Assembly (NCBI GenBank): GCA_002394685.1
Contig: DGUP01000055.1
Span: 1 to 64,000, forward strand
DNA length: 64,000 nucleotides
Source: Treponema sp. UBA4307
GTDB lineage: Bacteria > Spirochaetota > Spirochaetia > Treponematales > Treponemataceae
Reading direction: 5' to 3'
This document shows positions 32,448 through 40,228 of this stretch, in pieces. A program made the position numbers and the translations under genes. The notes under the pieces were generated by a model that saw nothing but the letters and a program-made list of their open reading frames with translations, had not been told where the DNA came from and ran no database searches. Position 1 is the stretch's first letter. The number at the start of each line of letters is the position of its first letter.

Positions 32448-34281
32448 TTTCTTCCCCTTCACGATAATACCGAGATTGAACCTTGAACATCTTTGCATAT
32501 TCTTTGTTCAATGCCATAAGAGATTTATGAGTTCCATATTCAATTATCTGTCCCTCTTTAAACATAGCAATACTGTTGCAGAATTGAGTGGAACTTAAAC
32601 GATGACTGATGTAAATGGCTGTTTTATTACCAATCAGGGAATCAAAATGATTATACAATTTACTTTCGGCAAGGGCATCTAAAGCAGCAGTAGGTTCATC
32701 AAGCACAACAACAGGAGCTGCTTTATACAAGGCACGTGCCAGGGCCAGTTTCTGCCTCTGTCCGCCAGATAAATCTGTTCCATCATCATAAATAACTTTT
32801 AAAAGTTGAGTATCTATTCCCTTTGGAAGAGCATCTATCTTTCCTTCAAAATCACTTCTCTTTATACACTCTTCAACTTTCTTTTTGTCAGTCTCTTCCA
32901 TAGATCTCATTGAAACATTTTCTGCAAGACTGAATGCAAAAAGATTGACCTCCTGAAAAACTGGAGAAAAGATTGAAAAGTAACTGTCTAAATCATATTC
33001 CTGAACATCATGGCCATTTAAATAGATTTTTCCTTCTGTAGGTTTATATAGTCTCAGAAGAAGTTTGATAAACGTTGATTTTCCTGCGCCATTCAAACCG
33101 ACAACAGCAAGACGTTCTCCAGCTTTAATTTTAATATTTAAATTTTTAAGAGCATATTTTTTTGAATGAGGATATTTGAAACTCACATTTTCAAATGTGA
33201 ATTCCCAGGAATCATATTCTGGAACAGAAGGCTTTTTAAGATTTGCATTATTTAGATTTATTTCTTGATTAACGTGTTCATTCTCCATAAAGGACCGAAT
33301 ATCATCAATTTCACGACTTTTTTGAAGAAGTTCTGTAATTGAATTCAGCATAGAACTTATGCATTCAAAAAATGTTGCAGAAGAAGCAATGTAAAGACTG
33401 AAGTTTCCAATTGTAATAGTATGTGAAAAAACTCTACGAATTAGATAATAATAGATAGCTGCTTGAAATATAATCCACAAAATTGAAGTAACAATACTCA
33501 CCCAGAACCATAAGCGGCAATTTTTTTGCTGAACTCTATAACGATCCTTATTTAATTCTTTAAATTTTTCTATAAGCCAGTTTTTTAAGCCAAACATGCG
33601 GATATCTTTTGCATATTCAAAAGTCCCAAGATTCATGTTCATATACCAGTGTTTGCGCCACCAGTTTGCAAGAGGATCCCAATAATGTTTTTTTGTATAT
33701 CTGTTGGCCCAGTTTGAAGCAAGGAAATTAAGAACAGCAAGAAGAGTCATGCCAATAAGCACAAGAGGATTCAGAGTTCCAACGATTACAAATCCTGTAA
33801 TGACACTACCTGACAATTCCACAAATGTAAAAAGCTGGTGGATCATTCCTTCAAATCCCTGTTGGTTTCCACCAAGTGCATTTCTGGCTTTTTGACAACA
33901 ATCCAAAAGTTCAGGATCTTCAGTAAACTGAAAGGGCATTCTCATCATCAACATATTTAACTTAAGTATTTGATTCATACGAACTTTTATACATAAAGGC
34001 CATTTTTTATTGTAATACCAAGTCTGAAGAAAGAAAAAGAGCACAGTAATTAATGTAAATATTATAACAGTTACAAGAAGTTTTTTAAAATTCCCATCTC
34101 TTGTGATAAGGTCAATGATAAATTTAGTAATGAAGGTCCATAAATACTTTTGAAAAATCGCAATTACTACTCCCACCGGTAGAAGAAATAGTAAAAGCTT
34201 TGAAACCTTTTTTATATTTTTTAAGACATAATTAATATTGCTGAAAAGACCGTACTTCTTATGATATGTAATTTCTTCCAT
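32440..34281 (-). CDS. ABC transporter, fused permease-ATPase (pair 1, subunit A)
   Basis: A 613-residue half-transporter with six membrane helices and a complete ATPase: Walker A 'GLNGAGKST', Q-loop 'PVFQEVNLF', signature 'LSGGQRQK', Walker B 'VVVLDEP', H-loop 'ISHRLSS'. It forms the first gene of a two-gene operon with its paralogue and probably a heterodimer. Both subunits retain the catalytic Glu after Walker B (DEP). No substrate-binding gene is adjacent. Confidence 0.9.
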   Translation of the reverse strand: MEEITYHKKYGLFSNINYVLKNIKKVSKLLLFLLPVGVVIAIFQKYLWTFITKFIIDLITRDGNFKKLLVTVIIFTLITVLFFFLQTWYYNKKWPLCIKVRMNQILKLNMLMMRMPFQFTEDPELLDCCQKARNALGGNQQGFEGMIHQLFTFVELSGSVITGFVIVGTLNPLVLIGMTLLAVLNFLASNWANRYTKKHYWDPLANWWRKHWYMNMNLGTFEYAKDIRMFGLKNWLIEKFKELNKDRYRVQQKNCRLWFWVSIVTSILWIIFQAAIYYYLIRRVFSHTITIGNFSLYIASSATFFECISSMLNSITELLQKSREIDDIRSFMENEHVNQEINLNNANLKKPSVPEYDSWEFTFENVSFKYPHSKKYALKNLNIKIKAGERLAVVGLNGAGKSTFIKLLLRLYKPTEGKIYLNGHDVQEYDLDSYFSIFSPVFQEVNLFAFSLAENVSMRSMEETDKKKVEECIKRSDFEGKIDALPKGIDTQLLKVIYDDGTDLSGGQRQKLALARALYKAAPVVVLDEPTAALDALAESKLYNHFDSLIGNKTAIYISHRLSSTQFCNSIAMFKEGQIIEYGTHKSLMALNKEYAKMFKVQSRYYREGEENA

Positions 34282-34315
34282 CGTTAGCTCACATTATTTC
34301 ACAATTACTAATAAT

Positions 34316-34345
34316 ATTATATTTGTTATTTTCAATATCGCAAGA
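34316..34345 (-). promoter_or_regulatory. promoter of ABC pair 1
   Basis: TTGCGA (34340..34345), 18 bp, perfect TATAAT (34316..34321) on the minus strand. Confidence 0.6.
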
Positions 34346-34399
34346 ATAATTTATCCATAATAAAAGTTTTTGAATGAAATCACCGATTAAGTCATAAAA

Positions 34400-34440
34400 T
34401 AAAAAAGCACCTCAGATCTCTCTTAGAGTTCTGAAGTGCA
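34400..34440 (-). terminator. intrinsic terminator after apt
   Basis: GCACTTCAGA pairs with TCTGAGGTGC (34407..34439, one G-U pair), then U6 on the minus strand. It closes the aroF-tyrA-apt operon. Confidence 0.88.
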
Positions 34441-34467
34441 ATTTTTTTTAAAAGAATGTTAAAATAA

Positions 34468-35010
34468 TCAGACTTTTTCTGAAGTGTAATTTATCAAAGT
34501 TGTGACAGTCATTGGAGCAAGAGACTTTTCATAATTAAGCATTGGAAGTCCGATTACACCAAAAACATCTGTAACTGTTGCACCGCCCATTTCAACAAGT
34601 TTTTTTGAAGCCTTAAGAGTTCCTCCAGTTGCAATTAAATCATCAACAAGAAGAATATTCTGACCTTCCTGAATATCTGTACAGTGAACTTCAATTTCTG
34701 CAGTTCCATATTCCAGGGCGTATGAAGCTGAATATGTTTTTCCAGGAAGTTTTCCCTTTTTGCGGATAAGGATTAAAGGAATTCCAAGACGTTCTGCGAA
34801 AGGTGCAGCAAATATAAATCCCCGGGATTCAATTCCTGCAACAGCATCAATTTTTTTATCCTTGTAGATTTCAACCATACGATCAATACAGTACTTGAAC
34901 TCAGCTGGATGACGGAGAATACCTGTAATATCATAAAAAAGAATTCCCTGTTTTGGGAAATCAGGTACCCGTCCAACGACCTTGTCAAGAACTTCAAAAT
35001 CTTTACTCAT
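34468..35010 (-). CDS. apt: adenine phosphoribosyltransferase
   Basis: APRT (180 aa) converts adenine and PRPP to AMP. The PRPP-binding motif 'ILLVDDLIATGGT' is at about residue 120, and 'VAGIESRGFIFAAPFAERLGIPLILIRKKGKLPG' is the flexible-loop region. It starts 5 bp after tyrA with a GAGG site, so it is the third gene of the aromatic operon. Co-transcription of a purine-salvage gene with aroF/tyrA is unusual but may reflect shared demand on PRPP. Confidence 0.95.
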   Translation of the reverse strand: MSKDFEVLDKVVGRVPDFPKQGILFYDITGILRHPAEFKYCIDRMVEIYKDKKIDAVAGIESRGFIFAAPFAERLGIPLILIRKKGKLPGKTYSASYALEYGTAEIEVHCTDIQEGQNILLVDDLIATGGTLKASKKLVEMGGATVTDVFGVIGLPMLNYEKSLAPMTVTTLINYTSEKV

Positions 35011-35015
35011 ATCAA

Positions 35016-35936
35016 CTACCTCGATAAATCTCCGTTGTTTTTCTTTTCAACGGTTTTTACAGAGCCCATTCTTATTCGTTTCTGGCGAACATCTTCCAGA
35101 AGCTCATTCAGGCCCTTAGAGTCTTCATTTTGTATTAAATTCTTAAATTGGTCTATCCTTTTTGCAAATTCTTCTATGTGATATGTTAATTTTTCTTTGT
35201 TTGAGATAAAAAGTTCGGTCCAGAGAGGGGCATTTATCATGGCTATACGGGTTAAATCTTCAAATGAACCGCCTCCAAAAGCAGTAATCTGTTCATCACC
35301 TGCACTTTCAACCAGGGCAGATGCAATTACGTGACAAAGCTGAGATGTAAAACCGATTTTATAATCGTGGGTATCACAGTCTGTAATTGTTATTCTTGTA
35401 AAGCCCATCTCGTTGATAAGAAGCTTCATCAGGTTCAGATCATCTTCTTTATTGTAGTTCTGAGGAATTAAAATATAATTTCTTCCAATAAAAAACTCTG
35501 CTTTGGAATTTGCATATCCTTCTTTTTCTCCACCAGCCATTGGATGTCCAATAATAAAATCAACATCTGGCCGGAGAATTTCAGGAAGTCTTTTTTCAAA
35601 AATACCTTTAACGCCGGAAATATCTGTTACAATGGCACCGCTCTTAAAATTATTTTTGTTGACTTCAAGAAAGTCCAGAGTTGCGTGAGGATAAAGGCAG
35701 ACAAAAACAACATCACATTCCGGAAGCATTTGTGAAACCTGATCAGTGGTAAAGGTTTTATCAACAACCCCTTCATTTTCCGCCTGAACAAGACAGGCTG
35801 TGCTGCGGTTACAGGCAAATATTCTTCCAGTAGAATTTGTACGGCTCAAAATATTAAGACGGATTGCTTTTGCAAGGGAGCCTCCCATTATACCAAGACC
35901 AATAATTCCGTAAGTTAAATCTGTTAAACGCTTCAT
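35016..35936 (-). CDS. tyrA: prephenate dehydrogenase
   Basis: A 306-residue NAD(P)-dependent dehydrogenase of tyrosine synthesis. The Rossmann motif 'GIIGLGIMGGSLAKA' is at residues 10-24. 'IVTDISGVKGIF', 'FIIGHPMAGGEKEGY' and 'DYKIGFTSQLCHVIASAL' are typical of TyrA, including the catalytic His in GHPMAG. No chorismate mutase or ACT domain is fused. It lies 37 bp after aroF and 5 bp before apt. Confidence 0.93.
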   Translation of the reverse strand: MKRLTDLTYGIIGLGIMGGSLAKAIRLNILSRTNSTGRIFACNRSTACLVQAENEGVVDKTFTTDQVSQMLPECDVVFVCLYPHATLDFLEVNKNNFKSGAIVTDISGVKGIFEKRLPEILRPDVDFIIGHPMAGGEKEGYANSKAEFFIGRNYILIPQNYNKEDDLNLMKLLINEMGFTRITITDCDTHDYKIGFTSQLCHVIASALVESAGDEQITAFGGGSFEDLTRIAMINAPLWTELFISNKEKLTYHIEEFAKRIDQFKNLIQNEDSKGLNELLEDVRQKRIRMGSVKTVEKKNNGDLSR

Positions 35937-35972
35937 TCTATCCTCCAGTTTTTTTTAATATAATTCCAGCTG

Positions 35973-37007
35973 CTATAAAGTTTTATTTTCTACAGCAGCA
36001 TATTTTGCAAGTCTTTCAGTAAGAGCAGTAAACTCAGCAGGTGTTAATTGCTGGGAAGCATCACTTAATGCTTTTTCCGGCTGAACATGAACTTCAATTT
36101 CCAGAGCATCTGCACCTGCAGCAAGAGCAGCCTGTGAAAGAACAGGAATCATCCAGCGGATTCCACAGGCATGACTTGGATCAACAACCACAGGAAGATG
36201 AGAAACTTTATGCAGGTAAGGTACTGCGGAAAGATCAAGACAGTTACGGGTATAGGCGTCATAGGAACGGATTCCCCTCTCGCATAAAATCACCCTTTCA
36301 TTTCCAGAAGCCATAATATATTCTGCTGACATAAGAAGTTCTGTGATGGTACCGGAAAGTCCCCTCTTTAGCAAAACAGGTTTTCCGCATTTACCAAGTT
36401 CTTTCAGTAAATCAAAGTTCTGGAAATTTCTTGCACCTACCTGAATCAAATCCACATCCTCAAAAAACTGCAGTTCAGAAATTGCCATGAGCTCAGTACA
36501 GACTGGAAGACCTGTTTCTTTTTTTGCAATTGAAAGAAGCCTGAGACCTTCAAGTCCCAGCCCCTGAAAACTGTATGGAGAAGTACGAGGTTTATATGCA
36601 CCGCCCCTAAGGATTCTTGCACCGGCAGCTTTTACAGCTTTTGCACATTCAACAATCTGCTCTTCATTTTCAACAGAGCATGGCCCCGCAATCAGGGGAA
36701 CTGTTTTATTGTCACCAATTACGCAGGGAGTAACATCAGCCTGATTTGCCCCGATTGTAACAATTGTATTTTGAGGATGAAAGGACCGGCTTGCAAGTTT
36801 ATATGGAGCCGAAACCCGTTCAACGCTTTCAACAATATCATTTACTAGAAAATCATTTGCATCAATTTTTGAAGTATCTCCTAAAATGCCAACAATATTC
36901 TGATCTACACCAACTGTAACGTGATAATCCAGTCCCCTTTTCTTTACATCTGCAAGAAAAGGTTTCAGTTGATTTTCTGTAACGCCCTTTTTCAAAACTA
37001 CAATCAT
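35973..37007 (-). CDS. aroF: 3-deoxy-7-phosphoheptulonate synthase (type I-beta, with N-terminal FXD domain)
   Basis: DAHP synthase catalyses the first step of aromatic amino-acid synthesis from PEP and erythrose-4-phosphate. The N-terminal ferredoxin-like domain (residues 1-70, 'IVVLKKGVTENQLKPFLADVKKRGL') is the regulatory FXD module that in relatives mediates feedback by Tyr/Phe. The barrel has 'IAGPCSVENEEQI', 'ILRGGAYKPRTSPYSFQG', 'LKRGLSGTI' and 'VVDPSHACG'. GGAGG precedes the ATG. Transcription is controlled upstream by a Phe/Tyr attenuator (37057..37193), so both enzyme and gene respond to the end products. Confidence 0.95.
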   Translation of the reverse strand: MIVVLKKGVTENQLKPFLADVKKRGLDYHVTVGVDQNIVGILGDTSKIDANDFLVNDIVESVERVSAPYKLASRSFHPQNTIVTIGANQADVTPCVIGDNKTVPLIAGPCSVENEEQIVECAKAVKAAGARILRGGAYKPRTSPYSFQGLGLEGLRLLSIAKKETGLPVCTELMAISELQFFEDVDLIQVGARNFQNFDLLKELGKCGKPVLLKRGLSGTITELLMSAEYIMASGNERVILCERGIRSYDAYTRNCLDLSAVPYLHKVSHLPVVVDPSHACGIRWMIPVLSQAALAAGADALEIEVHVQPEKALSDASQQLTPAEFTALTERLAKYAAVENKTL

Positions 37008-37056
37008 AAATATCCTCCGGCAGCGTCTGGCTGCTAATATACAGTTTTTAAGGCAT

Positions 37057-37146
37057 AAAAAAAAGGACCCTCTTTTTAGAAGGTCCTTGTAAACTGCTTC
37101 ATTTAGTTTTTATGCTATATGAAATACACCTTTGCAGGAACCTTCT
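37057..37146 (-). terminator. Phe/Tyr attenuator upstream of aroF
   Basis: The terminator is an 11-bp stem with a 4-nt loop (37078..37088 with 37063..37073; one G-U pair) followed by a run of eight U (to 37057). Upstream, 37136..37146 (AGAAGGTTCCT) can pair with 37078..37087 (AGGACCTTCT), ten pairs with one bulged T, which removes the 5' arm of the terminator. A further arm, TGCAGG at 37187..37192 within the first codons of the leader peptide, pairs with CCTGCA at 37133..37138. This is the classical 1:2 / 2:3 / 3:4 arrangement. Confidence 0.88.
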
Positions 37147-37193
37147 GTGTCGCGTGAGAAAAAATAAAAATAAAAGTAAAAGAATACCTGCAT
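37110..37193 (-). CDS. aromatic leader peptide (Phe/Tyr attenuator), 27 aa
   Basis: A short open frame in the aroF leader begins MQV and continues FFYFYFYFF at residues 4-12, nine consecutive Phe or Tyr codons, then a hydrophilic end with a stop at 37110..37112. A consensus promoter lies just upstream. The Phe/Tyr codons lie at 37158..37184. A ribosome stalled there for lack of charged tRNA would cover strand 1 (37187..37192) and leave strand 2 (37136..37146) free, favouring the antiterminator. Translation through to the stop covers strand 2 and favours termination. There is no strong Shine-Dalgarno (GAAAAC only). It is too short for usual gene finders. Confidence 0.88.
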   Translation of the reverse strand: MQVFFYFYFYFFSRDTEGSCKGVFHIA

Positions 37194-37212
37194 TAATGTT
37201 TTCATAAAATTG

Positions 37213-37241
37213 ATTATGCGTCTGATTAATGTTTTTGTCAA
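37213..37241 (-). promoter_or_regulatory. aroF-tyrA-apt operon promoter
   Basis: TTGACA (37236..37241), 17 bp, CATAAT (37213..37218) on the minus strand. The leader peptide starts about 13 nt after the expected start of transcription. It begins 17 bp after the stop of the TonB-dependent receptor gene. Confidence 0.82.
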
Positions 37242-37257
37242 GAGAAACATTATAAAT

Positions 37258-39177
37258 TTACCAGTCCTTTTTTATAGAGCAGCCCAGAGTTACAGAAGTA
37301 AGAGGCATTGGATAATTTTCCACCGCTTCATAATCCTGGAAAAGAAGATTTTCAATTCTCACATAAGGAGTGAGCCATTCATTAGCCTTAAAGGAAGCAG
37401 AAGCATTCATCAGTACGTAGGGCTTCATGTAAGAAATGTTCAGATTTGAAATATAACGTTTTCCCATGTAACTTGTTTCTAAAGAAGCCTGCCACTTTTC
37501 CAGATTTAATCTTATTACCAGAGAGGCTACGAAATCCGGAGTCCACATTATACGCTTTCCATAAGTATAAGGGTCATTTTTGTTCAGCAGCCGGTTGTAA
37601 AGATATTCACCGCTGAACCTGAAATAAAGAATGTCATTAAAAAAAGATTTTTCTATATCCAGATCCACTCCTGCATAAAAGGCAGAAGCTACATTTTGAC
37701 TTGTCCAGATTCCATCTGAATAACCCCACTTAATTTTATTATCGTAATAGTTTGAGAAAATACATATTGAAAGAGGAAGAAATGGTAATTTTGAATTAAA
37801 GCTGATTTCTCCTCCCCAGCCATTTTCCACATCCAGATCAGGATTTCCAACTGCCCCTGCCCCGCTCCAATAAAGGTCGTCCATATTTGGAAACTGCACC
37901 ATTCGGTAAAGGGCTAAGTTAAAATCACCAGAAGCGAAGGATGTCTTTAACCCAAGTTTTGGAACAAAGGCAAAATTTTCTCCCTGAAATTTTACTGCCA
38001 GTGGAAGGGAAAGAGAAAATATTTCATTAAAGAAAAATTTTGTTGTAGATTTCAAAGTCCAGTTAAACTGATTAACTTTTCCGTCATCAGTTGATTCTAA
38101 GAAAACACCGTCAAAAGTAAAACCTGCACTCTCTTTAATAAAATCAGAAGCAAAATATGTAAGGTAAGTTGTCCAGGTAATTGTGTTTACGAAATGACTG
38201 GAAGATTCAGAATCTGCATCGTAAAAACGAATATTTGTCAGATAAGCAAAATTATTTTCCAGGCGAAAGGCATTTCCAATTGCAGGATTTAACAGATTGA
38301 TTGTAAAACGGTTGTCATAATCCTTTTGAAGTCCAATGTTTGTATTATGTTCAACCCCGGGGCAGTATTTGTTTCCCGCATAAAGAGCATCTGAAACGGT
38401 AACTGAAGAACCTGCTCCGTAAAAATGTGTAAAGGCTGCACTTAAATCCGTATCCCAAACCTGAGAGTTATCCTGATACACATACTGGTTTGAGTCAGAC
38501 TTATAGAGGAAGCGGTTCTGTGCCAGAGTTAATGCGGCTGAAGTTTTAAAGAAAGAGTTTTCTCCTGCAGGACTTGAAAAGGTCAGCTTCTGGGATAAGG
38601 TATCAACAGGCCAGGCAGGATTGAAATATGTTTTTGCACTGGTATCTGAAGAAAAATGTTTTTTTACATCCTGCTTTTTTGTAGTGATGTAAATTGTTCC
38701 TCCAACAGAACCTTCATCTGAAATGCCTTCAGTAAATCCCCCCTTAACAATTTCAATCTTTTCAATCTGATTAAGATTAATTGAAGAAAAATCAAAGGTT
38801 CCGTACTGGGCATTATTTACACAGACTCCGTCGATTACAACCCGAACAGTTTCGTCTGTAAAGCCCCGGATACTGGGTTTACTTTCAAGACCATAGGCAC
38901 CGTAACTTAAAATCTGCATGCCCTGGCTTTGCAAGAGGGAGGTAAGATTTTCGCTGTGAGATTTTTCAATTTCTTCTTTTGTAATTATGATTTTTTGCTC
39001 AGCTACAGGCTTTTCAAGATATGTATAAACCTGGCCCAAATCAACTTCATATTCTGAATCAGAGCTGGTCTGGGAAGGCTCCGCCTCTAATTCAGAAACA
39101 TACTCCTCTGCTGACAGGAAAATTCCGCAGAAGAGAAGTACAGTAAAAAGAAGAGAACTTCTTTTTAAGAAATGCAT
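37258..39177 (-). CDS. TonB-dependent outer-membrane receptor, probably for cobalamin
   Basis: A 639-residue receptor with a signal peptide (about 1-22, SAEE), a plug domain (about 48-165, 'IIITKEEIEKSHSENLTSLLQSQG' in part, 'RGFTDETVRVVIDGV', 'QIEKIEIVKGG' and 'GSVGGTIYI') and a 22-strand-type beta-barrel ending in aromatic Trp. It follows the lipoprotein gene by 6 bp, under a cobalamin riboswitch, which makes a BtuB-like role in corrinoid uptake the best inference. It is about the length of BtuB. No btuCDF is nearby. Confidence 0.88.
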   Translation of the reverse strand: MHFLKRSSLLFTVLLFCGIFLSAEEYVSELEAEPSQTSSDSEYEVDLGQVYTYLEKPVAEQKIIITKEEIEKSHSENLTSLLQSQGMQILSYGAYGLESKPSIRGFTDETVRVVIDGVCVNNAQYGTFDFSSINLNQIEKIEIVKGGFTEGISDEGSVGGTIYITTKKQDVKKHFSSDTSAKTYFNPAWPVDTLSQKLTFSSPAGENSFFKTSAALTLAQNRFLYKSDSNQYVYQDNSQVWDTDLSAAFTHFYGAGSSVTVSDALYAGNKYCPGVEHNTNIGLQKDYDNRFTINLLNPAIGNAFRLENNFAYLTNIRFYDADSESSSHFVNTITWTTYLTYFASDFIKESAGFTFDGVFLESTDDGKVNQFNWTLKSTTKFFFNEIFSLSLPLAVKFQGENFAFVPKLGLKTSFASGDFNLALYRMVQFPNMDDLYWSGAGAVGNPDLDVENGWGGEISFNSKLPFLPLSICIFSNYYDNKIKWGYSDGIWTSQNVASAFYAGVDLDIEKSFFNDILYFRFSGEYLYNRLLNKNDPYTYGKRIMWTPDFVASLVIRLNLEKWQASLETSYMGKRYISNLNISYMKPYVLMNASASFKANEWLTPYVRIENLLFQDYEAVENYPMPLTSVTLGCSIKKDW

Positions 39178-39183
39178 TTTTAA

Positions 39184-39825
39184 TTACTGTTTAACAAGTT
39201 CTGAATAGCCTGCATAGTAGCCATTATCAATGGTAAACTCATTTTTAGCTTCATCAAGAGTTTCTGTTGAAGTAGCACCACCATATTTATAGGCACCAGA
39301 CAAGCTGATAGAAGAGGTTGAAAGCTCCTTAAATGAAAGTGCATAATACTTACCTACATCAGGTGCTTCTGATGAAAAGCGGTAGTAGTATGAAACAGAT
39401 TTTGTATAGTTAGAAGAGTCTTCAGGTTCAGAATACTTAACATCAGTGTTATCGCTATTATTTGTCCAGATATAAACTGCTGTCCAGCTGTCCACATCTT
39501 CAGGCTCTGTACTGGATGTTTCATAAGATCTTGTATATTTAATATAGATATAACCTTCAGTGAAATCATCAGAAGTAAAATCAATAGTCATGTTATCGCC
39601 TGCATAGGAATAAGAACCTGCATCGAAAGTACTGTTGTCTACATCAATTGTGTAGCTTTCATAAGACCCTGCAAAAGTTCCATTCAAAGCAGCAAGGGCT
39701 TCTGCTTTAGTTGAGAAACCAGATTCAACAACCGGATCACAGGAAATAAATGCAGCAGACAGAGCTGTACATACAAAGAGAGTGCTCAGAATTTTGAGCA
39801 GAGAGTTAGAACGTAAATTTTTCAT
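39184..39825 (-). CDS. lipoprotein of unknown function in the cobalamin-controlled operon
   Basis: A 213-residue lipoprotein: signal peptide with lipobox FISC (Cys about residue 30), then a Ser/Thr/Tyr/Asp-rich beta domain ('GTFAGSYESYTIDVD', 'MTIDFTSDDFTEGYIYIKYTRS', 'YYALSFKELSTSSISLSGAYKYGG'). The composition suggests an extracellular beta-barrel or sandwich. I chose ATG 39825: GGAGG lies just upstream, and the signal peptide begins there (MKNLRSN); a longer frame would run through the riboswitch. Its position between a cobalamin riboswitch and a TonB receptor suggests a surface corrinoid-binding or capture role analogous to BtuG/BtuH of Bacteroides, without evident sequence relation. Confidence 0.8.
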   Translation of the reverse strand: MKNLRSNSLLKILSTLFVCTALSAAFISCDPVVESGFSTKAEALAALNGTFAGSYESYTIDVDNSTFDAGSYSYAGDNMTIDFTSDDFTEGYIYIKYTRSYETSSTEPEDVDSWTAVYIWTNNSDNTDVKYSEPEDSSNYTKSVSYYYRFSSEAPDVGKYYALSFKELSTSSISLSGAYKYGGATSTETLDEAKNEFTIDNGYYAGYSELVKQ

Positions 39826-39835
39826 AAATCCTCCG

Positions 39836-40041
39836 GGAATCAGAGTTGCGTAATTCCCAAAATAAAATAGCAGATCCATACGGAAATGCTGCGTACCAAT
39901 GTTTCCGGACTTGATCCTCTGTAAAAACAGAGCAGAAAGCCTTCCCGGTTCCCCAGTGACTTTTTCTGAAAAGAGTTTCCTCTCCGGTCATACCGTTGCG
40001 CTTCCAGTTCAGGCCTTGCACCTGATTCCGTTGAAATACGC
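39836..40041 (-). promoter_or_regulatory. cobalamin riboswitch
   Basis: The minus-strand leader contains the core elements of the B12 riboswitch in order: AAGCGCAACGGTA-type (GCGCAACGGTA), GTCACTG...GGGAAGGC (the GCCACTG/GGGAAGGC core), and AAGTCCGGAAACATTGGTACGC (compare the B12-box AGYCMGGAgACCtGCC). The expression platform ends at the Shine-Dalgarno: GGGAAT (39835..39840) can pair with ATTCCC (39853..39858), and CTGATTCC (39836..39843) can alternatively pair with GGAATCAG (40022..40029) at the 5' end. This suggests translational control of the lipoprotein and receptor. Confidence 0.85.
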
Positions 40042-40047
40042 AAATAT

Positions 40048-40076
40048 TTTATAGAATATTACTGTCTTTTTTACAA
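40048..40076 (-). promoter_or_regulatory. promoter of the cobalamin-controlled operon
   Basis: TTGTAA (40071..40076), 17 bp, TATAAA (40048..40053) on the minus strand. It places the start of transcription at about 40041, at the front of the riboswitch. Confidence 0.65.
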
Positions 40077-40172
40077 GAGAAAGGACTTTTCTCCCGCAGG
40101 ATTTTTTTTTACTTAAATTTCAGTATTTTTACCTAAATTTAAAAATAATTTCCCTTTAAAATAAATCAGTGA

Positions 40173-40178
40173 TATAAT
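40173..40178 (+). promoter_or_regulatory. extended -10 promoter of the carbohydrate-binding-like lipoprotein
   Basis: TGATATAAT (extended -10, TATAAT at 40173..40178) has no clear -35. A CCTG/CAGG hairpin lies in the leader at about 40188..40200. Confidence 0.5.
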
Positions 40179-40228
40179 TTTCTTATACCTGAAATACAGG
40201 AATTTTTTATTATATGAGGAGTTATATT

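Noticed and set aside
36041..36316. A 91-residue plus-strand frame rich in Gln/His
   Set aside because: It is antisense to the conserved aroF barrel, with no initiation signals.
39806..40043. Two short minus-strand frames (about 70 residues) before the lipoprotein gene
   Set aside because: Both run through the cobalamin riboswitch core, whose conserved elements explain the sequence better.
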